Shown here one piece after another: positions 19,842 to 29,357 of a DNA stretch of 64,000 nucleotides. The position numbers and the translations under genes are program-made. Position 1 is the first letter of the stretch, and the number at the start of each line of letters is the position of its first letter. Below the pieces are notes generated by a model. It made no database searches and was not told the DNA's origin. It worked only from the letters and a program-made list of their open reading frames with translations. The DNA comes from Rickettsia endosymbiont of Gonocerus acuteangulatus (GTDB lineage Bacteria > Pseudomonadota > Alphaproteobacteria > Rickettsiales > Rickettsiaceae): contig NZ_OZ032147.1 of NCBI RefSeq assembly GCF_964026435.1, positions 1,674,001 through 1,738,000 of the forward strand. Direction: 5' to 3'.

Positions 19842-20612
19842 GAAAATTCAAGGACTAAGTAGAACAAAACCTATAAATTTTCTGCCCAAATTTCATTGGG
19901 GGTTTTATAACCAAAAATCTTTCTTGGCATGTTATTTAAAATCTCAGCAATATTGTCAAGACCTCTTTGTGTAACGGTTGTAATATCTGTATTTTTAGGT
20001 AAAATTCTATGAATCATAGAATTCATTTTCTCCACTAGTGCTTTTTGTCTAGGGCGGTATGGATCACAAAAGAAAGTTTGAAACCCAGATAGTCTATAAG
20101 CAAGATGCCCTACAAACTCTTTGCCATTATCCATAGTAATAGTCTTTCTAACACTACTTGGCAGCGTTTTGATCTTTTTTAAAAACCCAGTGGTAACTGT
20201 TTTAGCTCTCTTGGAGTTATTCAGCACTAAAATAATCTTTTGACTCTTTTTATCCACCAGCACACCGATATTCATACTTTGATTACCTTTATAAAATGTA
20301 AGATCTGCCTCAAAATTCCCTACTTCTAGCTTTTGCATTGCTATTGCATCACGCTGATGTATTGAGATCCTTTGTGGTATAATGATCCTTTGATGCCTTG
20401 TCCCCCTTTCTTGCCTTTTATATCTTTTAGAAGGTAAATAGCTATATAACTTTAATTTAGCTGCTACTGCAGAAGTGTAGACGAATCTATATATACTTTC
20501 TGTACTGATACAACAAGCTGTATTTTTGTCCAGTTTTAACTTTCCGGCTATAGCATCCGGTGACCATTTCTTGTGAATCATAGCATTTTTGATATAATTT
20601 AACAAAATAGGT
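19842..20612 (-). mobile_element. IS30-family element, copy 2 (5' part lost)
   Basis: It begins with the end GAAAATTCAAGGACTAAGTAG and matches the type 2 IS30 at 43422 until AACAAAATAGGT at 20612, where similarity stops abruptly. The N-terminal third of the transposase gene and the other terminal repeat are missing. Confidence 0.88.
19871..20605 (-). pseudogene. IS30-family transposase, C-terminal two-thirds, copy 2
   Basis: A 244-residue frame starting at LNYIKNAMIHKKWSPDAI, thus lacking the DNA-binding helix-turn-helix. The DDE motifs FEADLTFYKG, TMDNGKEF and VEKMNSMIHR are all present. Variants CCIST and MQKLEVG place it in type 2 with the copy at 43451. The true 5' limit of homology is 20612. 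Confidence 0.88.
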
Positions 20613-20695
20613 TGCTCATCCCAATCTCCTTGTTATCTATTGTATTACTTCAGTTTTAAATTGTTTGAATGTTGTCATCCCTCATTCTTATTAGG

Positions 20696-21220
20696 AATAA
20701 AAGTAATCCCCGCCGCAAGCAGCGGGGTATTTTAGAAGAAAGCTAGCTGATGATCCTCATGCAGTTTCTGATATTCCTTGCCTTGGTTTTTTACGTATTT
20801 TCCTATCATATTCTCATTTCCATGCTTACCTACCGTACTCGTAAAATATCCATCAGTCCAAAATTCTCCACCCCATAATTGTTTCTTTACCTGTGGACAC
20901 TGTCTAAATATTTGACGAGCTGTAACACTTTTAATTGTTGTTACTATTTTTGTTACGCTATAGGTTGGTACAGATTGTACCAAAAAATGGACATGATCTT
21001 CATCAACCCCTATTTCTAAAAATTTTATTTGATATCTCTTTTCTATCTCTAAACATATTTCTCGTAATACTTGATCAACTGATACGTCAAACACTGCTCG
21101 GCGATATTTTGCTGGAAATACCATGTGATACAGCAGTACCGTAACATTATGACTTTTATGTATATATTTGCTCATTCCGCCATATTACGCCGCAAGCGGC
21201 GGGGAATATACCCAAAAGAG
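20696..21220 (-). mobile_element. IS200-family element, copy A
   Basis: A 525-bp unit beginning AATAAAAGTAATCCCCGCC and ending ATACCCAAAAGAG, with no terminal inverted repeats. GC-rich subterminal hairpins stand out: CCCCGC..GCGGGG near the low end and GCCGCAAGCGGC near the high end, as in single-strand-transposing IS200/IS605 elements. Four more copies of the same length lie at 26682, 34998, 37772 and 51394. Confidence 0.92.
20732..21175 (-). CDS. tnpA: IS200 transposase TnpA (Y1-HUH), copy A
   Basis: The 147-residue protein shows the HUH motif in DEDHVHFLVQ at about 58-67 and the catalytic tyrosine region FWTDGYFTSTVGKHGNENMI near 105-125. Such enzymes cut and join single-stranded DNA at the element's hairpin ends. 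All five copies in the window encode the same protein. Confidence 0.95.
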   Translation of the reverse strand: MSKYIHKSHNVTVLLYHMVFPAKYRRAVFDVSVDQVLREICLEIEKRYQIKFLEIGVDEDHVHFLVQSVPTYSVTKIVTTIKSVTARQIFRQCPQVKKQLWGGEFWTDGYFTSTVGKHGNENMIGKYVKNQGKEYQKLHEDHQLAFF

Positions 21221-22016
21221 ATTTAAATCATAATTAAGCATTATAAATAACTCATTTAGAGCATCTTTAGAAGAATAATTCTTATTGCCTTCGTAATGTG
21301 TTGTAGCAACTAATTCCTTTATCACTGCTCTTATTGATAACCATACAATTAAATTATCATGTTTTTGCCTATTATAATGTATTGATATCCTTTCAAATTC
21401 AGGATAATTAGCTATATCTTCTTCTTCAACATATGGCATGAACATTGCTAATGATTCATTCACCATTGCTTTATCTGGAGAGCTGGCTAATATTTCTTTT
21501 CCTACTGCATCATTTAGATTTATCACATGATTAATATTATGAATATTACTATCAAGAAAAATATGATCAAAATTCTGATCTAATAGTTCTTGTATCTCTT
21601 GGCTATTCTGGATTACAGTTAGTTTATTAGAATGAGCAAAACTAGTAATTTCCATAATGGTTGGGGGTATGTGCTTTCCTAAAAAATCTATTATGCATAC
21701 TGCTCTTTGTAACGATTTTAAGTCTAAGTGTAATATAGAGCCTTGCTTAATACATCCAGTTGCTAAGACTACGGGATAACACTCTTCTAGTACATCTTGA
21801 TAATGTACCTCTAAATTCAAGTTTTTAGCTTCTTTATAATACAATAATACAAAATGCTTTTTACTCTCAAATCCTATACACTTTAGCTTTTTTAAAGCCC
21901 TGACTAATAAATCTTCATTGTGGACCTTATAATATAATCTAGCAGGCATCATTGGCTCATTGGTAGTAGTATAGATTACTGTATCATTATGATCATTAAT
22001 ACAATTAGTTATCATA

Positions 22017-22778
22017 CTATTTATTATCCTCTACTTGTTTTAGTAATGCACTTTTTCTTCTATAACTATCTGATTGAATTTCTAAAATTGTAGCATGATG
22101 AATGAGCCTATCAATCGCTGCTACAGTCATAGAATTAGTAGTAAAAATGCTATCCCACTGACTAAAAGGTTGGTTAGCAGTTACAATCATACTACCAGAT
22201 TCATATCGTTGAGCAATCAACTCAAACAATACATGTGTTTCTCCTTCATCTTTACGTACATAACCAATATCATCAAGGATAATAACATCATACTTATCTA
22301 ATTTGGTCAGTTCATTTGGTAATCTATACTCTTTACGTGCAGCTTGTAAAAGCTGTACTAGTTTAGTAGTAGATATAAATAATACCTTAACATGTTTCTC
22401 CACTAAAGCATATCCTATTGCAGCCGCTAAGTGACTTTTGCCTACTCCAGACGGACCGAAGATTAAAAGATTTTCTGATCTCTTTATCCAGGCAGTATTA
22501 AAAGCTAATTCCTCTATCTTAGCTTTATTCAGTGGCTGTACTTGACTAAAATCAAAAGTGGTTAAAGATTTACCAGGTGGTAAGTGTGATTTCCTAAGAT
22601 AAGCTTGTACTTTTTTCCTATGACGTGTCTCTACCTCCTGTTCTAAAAGAATAGAAAACAGTTTATTATAACTCCATCCTTCAATTTGTGCCTTCTCTAA
22701 AAAGTTTTCCCATGTCTCAAGTATAGTCAATAATCCTAATTCTTTTAGAAGAATTGGTAAAGTTGCAGAATCATGCAT
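22017..22778 (-). CDS. istB: IstB-like helper ATPase of IS21 element B
   Basis: A 253-residue AAA+ ATPase that assists the IS21 transposase in target capture. Walker A is LLIFGPSGVGKSHLAAAIG at about 107-125, Walker B is YDVIILDDIGYV, and a later TANQPFSQWDSIF and IDRLIHH follow the usual IstB/DnaC pattern. It overlaps the end of the istA fragment by 8 bases and ends 1 base before the unknown gene. It is clearly different from the IstB at 57621. Confidence 0.93.
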   Translation of the reverse strand: MHDSATLPILLKELGLLTILETWENFLEKAQIEGWSYNKLFSILLEQEVETRHRKKVQAYLRKSHLPPGKSLTTFDFSQVQPLNKAKIEELAFNTAWIKRSENLLIFGPSGVGKSHLAAAIGYALVEKHVKVLFISTTKLVQLLQAARKEYRLPNELTKLDKYDVIILDDIGYVRKDEGETHVLFELIAQRYESGSMIVTANQPFSQWDSIFTTNSMTVAAIDRLIHHATILEIQSDSYRRKSALLKQVEDNK

Positions 22779-23194
22779 AACAACCTCCTACAGCAAACAC
22801 AGATAAAAGATGATCATATGTTTGTAGCGAATGTTGTGTTACTCCTATAGGTGGTAATAATGGATTATTACTACAAGATTGAAAACGTATTTGCAATAAA
22901 CTCAAAGAAGGTATCTGACCTTTAGAAAGAGATGACAGCACCAATTCTCCTAGTGCCAGTTCACAATCATAATCAGCAGCTAACTTTAAAATACCTACCA
23001 TTAATTTATTCGCATGCTTTGGCTTACAATGCTGATTAATCAAATTCCAAATGTTTTTATATGTCTCATTTGGTAAAATATCATCCCGTAGAATAGAACC
23101 ACGAAATGCTCCAGGCTTCTTTATCAAAGCATTTACTAAATGGCGGTAATTAATACATCTAGATCTTTGCCATTTTTTATTTTTATCAACTCTT
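22771..23194 (-). pseudogene. istA: IstA transposase of IS21 element B, C-terminal fragment
   Basis: About 140 residues remain after IS30 truncation at 23195. NYRHLVNALIKKPGAFRGSI and the stretch up to LLSVFAVGGCYA fit the C-terminal region of IS21-type transposases, which directly precedes istB. The integrase core is gone. The open frame extends into IS30 DNA (to 23220) but that part is not native. Confidence 0.8.
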
Positions 23195-24257
23195 GAAAAT
23201 TCAAGGACTAAGTAGAACAAAACCTATAAATTTTCTGCCCAAATTTCATTGGGGGTTTTATAACCAAAAATCTTTCTTGGCATGTTATTTAAAATCTCAG
23301 CAACATTGTCAAGACCTCTTTGTGTAACGGTAGTAATATCTGTATTTTTAGGTAAAATTCTATGAATCATAGAATTCATTTTTTCCACTAATGCTTTTTG
23401 TCTAGGGCGGTATGGATCACAAAAGAAAGTTTGAAACCCAGCATAGTCTATAGGCAACATGCCCCACAAACTCTTTGCCATTATCCATAGTAATAGTCTT
23501 TCTCACACTATTTGGAAGAGTTTTTATCTTTCTTAAAAAACCATTGGTAACTGTTGTAGCTCTCTTGGAGTTATTCAGCACTAAAATAATCTTTTGACTC
23601 TTTATTATCCACCAGTGCACCAATATTCATACTTTGATTACCTTTATAAAATGTAAGATCTGCCTCAAAATTCCCTACTTCTACCTTTTTCGTAGCTATT
23701 GCATCACGCTGATGTATTGAGATCCTTTGTGGTATAATGATCCTTTGACGCCTCTTCCCTCTTTCTTGCCTTTTATATCTTTTAGAAGGTAAATAGCTAT
23801 ATAACTTTAATTTAGCTGCTACTGCAGAAGTGTAAACAAATCTATATATACTTTCTGTACTGATACACAAAGCTGTATTTTTGTCTAGTTTTAACTTTCC
23901 GGCTATAGCATCCGGCGACCATTTCTTGCGAATCATAGCATTTTTAATATAATCTAACAACATAGGGTTCTTTTCTATTTTTAATAACTCTTGCTGATAC
24001 ATCCTGTTTTCATATTTTTCCTGAGCAACACAAGGCATATACTTATCTTTTACCTTATTTCTTTTTAGCTCCATACTAATAGTGCTTTTCCTCGTAAGAT
24101 GTTGTGCTATCTTATTAATACTGACTCCTAGGTCATACATTCTTTTTAGCTCATATCTCTCTTCTCGAGATAAGTGTCTATATTTTCTGTTCATCATTAC
24201 CTATTTAAAATCTTATTATTTTAAATAGGTTCTGTTCTACTTACTTATAGTATTTTC
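23195..24257 (-). mobile_element. IS30-family element, copy 3 (frameshifted)
   Basis: Both ends are present (GAAAATTCAAGGACTAAG at the low end, CTTACTTATAGTATTTTC at the high end). The flanks CTT and ACA are not a duplication. It lies between IS21 element B and cca, whose last codons run into it. Confidence 0.9.
23224..24197 (-). pseudogene. IS30-family transposase, copy 3, two frameshifts
   Basis: Type 1 sequence. A 3-base deletion removes one Ser in HLTRKSTIS. A one-base insertion (GTGGATAATAAAGAG instead of GTGGATAAAAAGAG) breaks the frame near 23610, and a second one near 23442 (TATGCTGGG) breaks it again. The copy at 39089 shares the first insertion exactly. Confidence 0.9.
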
Positions 24258-25462
24258 ACATAACTGGATTCCCGCCTCCGCGGGAATGACATTATCGTGT
24301 CCAATAACTCCAACTTACTAGGCTTAAAATCTTGATCTATCCAAATCTTTTTTAAGTGGTTTAGTTTTTCGCCTATTTTCTTTTGCTCTATATTCATAGT
24401 CAGTAAATCAGTACCATTTATTGGGAATTTAGGTCGTTCTAATGAATCATATATATTTATAAATTTTGTTATTTGTAAATATTCTATCTTACCTAATATA
24501 TTTGCTGTTAACAGATATTCTTTATAATTTTTATGTTCCAGCCAGATTTTTTTTATATCAAATTCAGTGATTATATTTTTACGAATAAAATCTAATATGG
24601 ATAATATTTGGATAGTTTCGTGTTTTGAAAATTTCCAGTTCAAGAAGATTTTTAAGTCTAAATCTTTTTGATGATATAATAATAATGCATATCTATAAAC
24701 TAGTTCTAGATTAAAGTTTTTAGCTTGCTCTGCAATTTTTATTTCATAATTTTGGATGGAAAATATCAATGCCAAAATTCCTATTTCAAACATTACCTTT
24801 AAAATTTCGGGGCTATTGCTTGAGACTATAATTCTATTGAACTCGCTTTTTATCCGTTCTCGTGATAAGCTCATTAAGCCGTTTTTTAGTTCCTCGCATG
24901 CTTTAAGGCTTTCTGGATCAAGCCTATTTGCATAATAGCTAGAAAAACGAAAGAATCGTAAAATCCTTAAATAATCTTCTTTAATTCTTTGGTGAGCAGC
25001 CCCTATAAATATTACTTTTCGCTGTTCTAAATCTTCAAACCCATTAAAATAATCATATATTTTACCTTTAAAAGGACAATAGCTTAAAGCATTAATAGTG
25101 AAGTCTCTTCTTTCAGCATCTTCGGCAAAATCATTGGTAAAGATTACCTTAGCGTGTCTGCCGTTACATTCAATATCTTTCCGAAGAGTTGTAATTTGAA
25201 ATTGTTCCTTTTCTAAGATAGCTGTAATTGTACCAAATTTTAAGCCAGTTGGTATAGTTTTTATCTTAGCTTGGGATAAAATGCTTGTTACTTCATTTGG
25301 TAGTAAGTTTGTCGCTATATCAATATCATAACTATCTTTACCAAGCAAAGCATCTCGGACTGAACCACCAATTAATCTTGCTTCTCCTTTTTTGTTAAGA
25401 AGATTCAAAATTTTTTTATACCCTTTTGAAGTAATGTTTAATGTTTTATTAATAGTTTGCAT
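24245..25462 (-). CDS. cca: CCA-adding tRNA nucleotidyltransferase
   Basis: This enzyme builds or repairs the 3' CCA of tRNAs. The 405-residue sequence has the class II nucleotidyltransferase head RLIGGSVRDALLGKDSYDID (about 31-50, with DID metal ligands), then GTITAIL, the RRDFTINAL motif and DYFNGFEDLEQR, followed by EDYLRILRFFRF. The C-terminal end is abnormal: LDTIMSFPRRRESS is palindromic-repeat sequence and the last residues VKIL come from the IS30 end. Core motifs are intact, so activity is likely. Its start overlaps the end of comEC by 14 bases. Confidence 0.93.
   Translation of the reverse strand: MQTINKTLNITSKGYKKILNLLNKKGEARLIGGSVRDALLGKDSYDIDIATNLLPNEVTSILSQAKIKTIPTGLKFGTITAILEKEQFQITTLRKDIECNGRHAKVIFTNDFAEDAERRDFTINALSYCPFKGKIYDYFNGFEDLEQRKVIFIGAAHQRIKEDYLRILRFFRFSSYYANRLDPESLKACEELKNGLMSLSRERIKSEFNRIIVSSNSPEILKVMFEIGILALIFSIQNYEIKIAEQAKNFNLELVYRYALLLYHQKDLDLKIFLNWKFSKHETIQILSILDFIRKNIITEFDIKKIWLEHKNYKEYLLTANILGKIEYLQITKFINIYDSLERPKFPINGTDLLTMNIEQKKIGEKLNHLKKIWIDQDFKPSKLELLDTIMSFPRRRESSYVKIL
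24262..24294. repeat. Palindromic half-element at the cca 3' end
   Basis: CTGGATTCCCGCCTCCGCGGG plus AATGACAT is one arm of the palindromic element family, forming the end of the cca reading frame as it does in murE. Confidence 0.85.
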
Positions 25463-26385
25463 GACTAGATTTTATTCGACATTTTTTAGAATTGCAAAAT
25501 ATAAGTATAACCGGATTTTTGTTTAAAAAATCTTTATCAATAGTCATCAGATTTCCCGTGCATTTTGCTCTATGATTAAGATTGATATGAATTTCGGCTT
25601 CTTTGCAATAGTTATTTTTATTAAAGATGATTCTCTGCCCGTAATTAGTAGCAAAAATATTATCTTTTAGAGGCAGTAGCGTGCTGCCTTTTTGTCAAAC
25701 CAATTAGCCTAATAAACTCTATTAAATGTTGCCATTTTATCAGCATAAATTTCAAGCTTACCTTGCTTATTTTTAACCCCAATTGCCATATTACCCACAT
25801 CGAATATTAATTCAGGTTTTGGCGAATAAAGCATAAATATAAAGGATATTGCCATAATTACTAATCCAAATAACCGCCACGTAGTTTTCCATATACAAAT
25901 CCAAAAAAATCCAAATAAAAATAGTAAGATACTGAAATTTGTAATATAGCCAAAATACCAAACCGAACCGGGTAAATTATTAAAATAGTGGGCTGATCTG
26001 ATTATTATTTCAATGAAAAATCCTATAATTTTTAAAATATAACTATCAAACCCAATCATAGTAAAAGGCAGAGATGGCATAAACAAAAAGGACATTACAG
26101 GTACAGCAATAAGATTTGTTGGTACTGAGTAAGTAGAAAATATAAAAAACTGATTTATTACTACGGGGGCAGTAATGATGCTTGCTAAAAAACTAGAATA
26201 AATATTTGATATGGTATAAAATTTTATTACTCCAAAAATGCCTTTTTTCTCTCCGAGTAACCACGAATTTTTAAGATAAAACTCATAACCTGCTACAAGT
26301 GATAATACGGCAATAAAAGATAGCTGAAAACTTGGATGAAAAATATATTCGGGATTTAGCGATAATATTACAAACGCCGCAATGT
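25449..26385 (-). pseudogene. comEC: comEC, 3' part (competence DNA channel protein)
   Basis: ComEC is the inner-membrane channel for DNA uptake. This part begins at AAFVILSLNPEYIFHPSFQLSF (after a broken upstream codon at 26385) and continues through hydrophobic helices VPTNLIAVPVMSFLF to FDVGNMAIGVKNKQGKLEIY. An in-frame TAG near 25709 replaces a Trp expected in RVY-W-ANWFDKK, and a one-base shift follows near 25690; the final residues SSHANY overlap the cca start. The 5' part of the gene lies at 40094-41181 in the same orientation. An 8-bp IS30 end marks the break point. Confidence 0.88.
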
Positions 26386-26393
26386 GAAAATAC
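26386..26393. mobile_element. IS30 end remnant (8 bp) at the comEC break
   Basis: GAAAATAC is the outermost part of the IS30 left end; the next TA is occupied by an IS630 type B element. The matching inner IS30 portion (TATAAGTAAG read on the minus strand) lies at 44475 next to another piece of type B. Confidence 0.7.
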
Positions 26394-26681
26394 TATAGCT
26401 TAATGCGATAAGGTAGTGACTTATAGTATGAGTTGGATTATACTAAATGAAAAACTTATGGCAAAGGCATATTCATACGATTTAAGAATACGAGTAATAA
26501 AAAGTTTAACAGATGGTAAAACAATAAAAGAGACTTCAGAGATATACTCTATTAGTAGGAAGACTATAATAGAGTGGAAAAAATTAAAGAAACAAACTGG
26601 GGATGTCAAAGCAAAAAGTGGTTATCATACAGGACATCGTAGAATAATAAGAGACATAGAGGGATTTAAAAAATTTATAGA
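26394..26681 (+). mobile_element. IS630-family element type B, copy 2, 5' part
   Basis: It starts TATAGCTTAATGCGATAAGG and encodes the start of the transposase, MAKAYSYDLRIRVIK through DIEGFKKFIE, before IS200 copy B interrupts it. A further 63 bases of the same element follow the IS200 at 27207-27269, and the 3' half is at 44476-44917. Confidence 0.85.
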
Positions 26682-27206
26682 AATAAAAGTAATCCCCGCC
26701 GCAAGCAGCGGGGTATTTTAGAAGAAAGCTAGCTGATGATCCTCATGCAGTTTCTGATATTCCTTGCCTTGGTTTTTTACGTATTTTCCTATCATATTCT
26801 CATTTCCATGCTTACCTACCGTACTCGTAAAATATCCATCAGTCCAAAATTCTCCACCCCATAATTGTTTCTTTACCTGTGGACACTGTCTAAATATTTG
26901 ACGAGCTGTAACACTTTTAATTGTTGTTACTATTTTTGTTACGCTATAGGTTGGTACAGATTGTACCAAAAAATGGACATGATCTTCATCAACCCCTATT
27001 TCTAAAAATTTTATTTGATATCTCTTTTCTATCTCTAAACATATTTCTCGTAATACTTGATCAACTGATACGTCAAACACTGCTCGGCGATATTTTGCTG
27101 GAAATACCATGTGATACAGCAGTACCGTAACATTATGACTTTTATGTATATATTTGCTCATTCCGCCATATTACGCCGCAAGCGGCGGGGAATATACCCA
27201 AAAGAG
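26682..27206 (-). mobile_element. IS200-family element, copy B
   Basis: A 525-bp unit with the same ends and hairpins as copy A. It sits between two non-adjacent pieces of an IS630 type B element, so a deletion accompanied or followed insertion. Confidence 0.92.
26718..27161 (-). CDS. tnpA: IS200 transposase TnpA, copy B
   Basis: 147 residues, same translation as copy A, with HVH and the catalytic Tyr region intact. Confidence 0.95.
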   Translation of the reverse strand: MSKYIHKSHNVTVLLYHMVFPAKYRRAVFDVSVDQVLREICLEIEKRYQIKFLEIGVDEDHVHFLVQSVPTYSVTKIVTTIKSVTARQIFRQCPQVKKQLWGGEFWTDGYFTSTVGKHGNENMIGKYVKNQGKEYQKLHEDHQLAFF

Positions 27207-27269
27207 ATTGAAACTAAAAACTATAGATAAACAAGATTTAGTATTTATCGATGAGTCTGGGATAGAAGA
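27207..27269 (+). mobile_element. IS630 type B fragment between IS200 and IS630 type A
   Basis: It encodes KLKTIDKQDLVFIDESGIED of the type B transposase in the plus direction, then is cut at GAAGATA by the type A element. The continuation AATAGCTGTAGAG is found at 44917 on the minus strand. Confidence 0.8.
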
Positions 27270-27283
27270 TATAGCATAAATCA

Positions 27284-27844
27284 TTAAGATACTGACAATT
27301 TAATAGTGTTAAAAACAGCATCATAAAATGTTTCAAAATCTCCTACAACTTTCCTAATTTCATTTTTTATCTTAAACCAGTAATGCTCTATAGGATTTAA
27401 ATCAGGAGAGTAAGTTGGTAAATACAATATGGTACAACCAACGGATTCAATTAACTCTTTAACTTTAGAATTTTTATGAAAATTAATGTTATCCATAATA
27501 ACGGTTTGCCCAGGTTGTAATTCTGTAATTAATACATCCCTAATATAAGTTTTAAAGACTTCTGTATTACAATTACCTTCAAATATTACAGGAGCAATAA
27601 GATTACCATTACAAAGACCAGCTATCATACTTATTCTAAATTTATGTTGATACACCTTTTCTCCATAACACCTTTGTCCTATAATGCTCCATCCATACTC
27701 TTTGCAAGCATTATCCTCTATTCCAGATTCATCAAGATATACTAATTTGTCTTTTGTGATGGTTTGTATCTTTGCTATAAATTCATTTCTTAATTTAATA
27801 TCTCTTTTCGGATGAAAATGAGTTTTGTTTATAGCTATAGCCAA
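27284..27844 (-). CDS. IS630 type A transposase, second frame, copy 3
   Basis: 186 residues with LDESGIED, MDNINFHK and PIEHYWFK intact. It differs from copy 1 by NACKEY for NTCKEY and KELIES for KEFIES. Confidence 0.87.
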   Translation of the reverse strand: MAIAINKTHFHPKRDIKLRNEFIAKIQTITKDKLVYLDESGIEDNACKEYGWSIIGQRCYGEKVYQHKFRISMIAGLCNGNLIAPVIFEGNCNTEVFKTYIRDVLITELQPGQTVIMDNINFHKNSKVKELIESVGCTILYLPTYSPDLNPIEHYWFKIKNEIRKVVGDFETFYDAVFNTIKLSVS

Positions 27845-28154
27845 GTTTTCTGATTTGTCTTAAAATAGTTACAGATGCAATATTACCCCATTGCTTTGCT
27901 AACTCCTTTGATGTTTTATTCATATTAGCTTTAAAAAATTCTTTAAAAGATTCTGAATCTTTTATCTTATGACTATGTCCTTTCTGATAACCAGTTGCTG
28001 CTTCTAAAGTACCTTGCTTATCTTTTAATTTTTTCCATTTATATATAGTATCACGACTTACATTAAATAATTTACTTACCTTACTTATTCGTATCCCTGC
28101 TTCTACAGCTTTTATAACTCTTAGTCTTAGTTCTATTGCATATGCTCGTGCCAT
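27795..28154 (-). CDS. IS630 type A transposase, first frame, copy 3
   Basis: 119 residues, same translation as the copy at 7749. The frame is intact, with start codon 23 bases from the IS701-like element. Confidence 0.85.
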   Translation of the reverse strand: MARAYAIELRLRVIKAVEAGIRISKVSKLFNVSRDTIYKWKKLKDKQGTLEAATGYQKGHSHKIKDSESFKEFFKANMNKTSKELAKQWGNIASVTILRQIRKLGYSYKQNSFSSEKRY

Positions 28155-28177
28155 ATCTCTTTACATGCTTGTTAATA

Positions 28178-29287
28178 CAAAACTTACGCTATGAGTAAAA
28201 AAGTGATAAATTATTGTAAAAATAATTAAACATGTCAAAGAGGATAAAGTTGCAAGCAATACCAATTAATAGGACAGATTATTGTCAATTTTTAATAGTT
28301 AGCCAAAAGAATTATAGTTTAACCTACTACGCTGAACATGCAAAGAAATGTAGTCATGATGTTATTAATAGATTTTTAAGGAATGAAAAATATACACCTT
28401 CTTTGTTATGGGAACACATCAAGAATGATGTTATTTTTTCATCTAATGGATATACAATATTTGATGATACGGTTTTAAATAAAAGGAATACGAAGCAAAT
28501 AGAAATTGCAAGATCGCAGTACAGTGGAGCTACAGGTAGAGTTACTAAAGGTATAGGAGTAGTGAGTCTGGTATATTATAACCCTGATATTAATAAGTTT
28601 TGGGTAATAGATTATCGAATTTTTGCACCTGATCATGATGGAGCAACAAAACTAGAACACCTATTAAACATGTTAAATAATGCTGTTTATAGCAAGGATT
28701 CCTTTTCAAACAGTACTTTTTTTGACACATGGTATTCTACACACAAAATTATGCAACATGTTGACTCTCTGGGGAAATATTATTATGCCCCTATTAAAGC
28801 CAATAGAAACGTTAGTAAAACACACGATTCTAAACCTTATAAAGCTGTAAAAGAGTTGACATTTTCAGATGAAGAGATCAGGCATGGAGTAGAGATTCAT
28901 ATAAAAGGCTTTGCTAAAAATAAGCATGTTAATTTGTTTAAATTTACTGTTCCTACCAACAGAGTTGAGTATGTTGTTACCAATAACAAAACTCAAAAAT
29001 CTTCTAAAGCTGCACAAGATGAGTGTGGCTTTCGATGGGTAATTGAGAGCATGCACAGAGAAATTAAGCAACTTACTGGGATAGAACGTTGTCAATGCAG
29101 GAAACAGCGTATTCAACGTAATCATATTAGTTGGGCATTTTTAGTTTGGGCATTTCTCAAAAGGACTGCAAATACAATCGGTAAAACGGTTTACCAAATA
29201 AAGTTAGGGCTTTTAGATGACTATATGCAACAACAGCTGCGTTCTCCATCTTTACGATATTTAGAACCAAACATAGCGTAAGTTTTG
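28178..29287 (+). mobile_element. IS701-like element, copy 2
   Basis: 1110 bp with both CAAAACTTACGCTATG ends. The left flank is AATA in IS630 DNA, the right flank TTTA; there is no target duplication, which fits recombination between copies (the expected right flank lies at 44979). Confidence 0.9.
28232..29281 (+). CDS. IS701-like transposase, copy 2, locally altered
   Basis: 349 residues as in the other copies, but between NNAVYSK and FDTWYST the sequence KIPFQTVL is replaced by DSFSNSTF. At the DNA level GAAGATTCC became GGATTCC and TACTTTTTG became TACTTTTTTTG, a loss and gain of two bases that cancel. The change lies just before the second catalytic Asp, so activity is doubtful. Confidence 0.85.
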   Translation: MSKRIKLQAIPINRTDYCQFLIVSQKNYSLTYYAEHAKKCSHDVINRFLRNEKYTPSLLWEHIKNDVIFSSNGYTIFDDTVLNKRNTKQIEIARSQYSGATGRVTKGIGVVSLVYYNPDINKFWVIDYRIFAPDHDGATKLEHLLNMLNNAVYSKDSFSNSTFFDTWYSTHKIMQHVDSLGKYYYAPIKANRNVSKTHDSKPYKAVKELTFSDEEIRHGVEIHIKGFAKNKHVNLFKFTVPTNRVEYVVTNNKTQKSSKAAQDECGFRWVIESMHREIKQLTGIERCQCRKQRIQRNHISWAFLVWAFLKRTANTIGKTVYQIKLGLLDDYMQQQLRSPSLRYLEPNIA

Positions 29288-29357
29288 TTTATTCTCATTT
29301 GATTATTAAATAATTGATTGTTATAGTAAATTTAATTGTAATACTAATATTATTAAT

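Larger units (their letters stand above)
20675..22015 (-). pseudogene. Unknown gene coupled to istB, split by IS200 copy A
   Basis: I do not recognise this protein. It starts 1 base after the istB stop (TAGTATG on the minus strand), so it should be translationally coupled; an internal start at MMPARLYYKVHNEDLLVRA is also possible. The IS200 copy interrupts it after MLNYDL; the current frame ends with 12 residues from IS200 (stop at 21185). Removing the IS200 restores the ending MLNYDLNPNKNEG and a stop at 20675, about 271 residues. It shows no signal peptide or membrane segment, is rich in charged residues and has alternating hydrophobic stretches typical of a soluble protein. Function unknown; its position suggests an IS21 passenger or accessory gene. 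Confidence 0.6.
20613..23194 (-). mobile_element. IS21-family element B, remnant with extra gene
   Basis: Read on the minus strand, this region holds the istA 3' end, istB, an unknown gene and, after its reconstructed stop at 20675, a ribosome-binding site AAGGAGATTGGGATGAGCA that opens another frame before it is cut by IS30 at 20612. Both ends are lost to IS30 copies (19842 and 23195) and an IS200 copy splits the unknown gene. Terminal repeats are therefore not visible. Confidence 0.65.
27270..28177 (-). mobile_element. IS630-family element type A, copy 3 (one end lost)
   Basis: It starts TATAGCATAAATCATTAAG and is complete except for the last 59 bases at the high-coordinate end, where an IS701-like element begins at 28178. 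The missing end piece is seen at 44918-44979. Confidence 0.87.

Noticed and set aside
19832-19867. Start of znuA in the IS30 end
   Set aside because: The residues FYLVLEFS come from the IS30 terminal repeat; the same string opens other frames beside IS30 copies.
20935-21144. 69-residue frame antisense to IS200 TnpA in all copies
   Set aside because: It lies fully within tnpA with no start signal or recognisable features.
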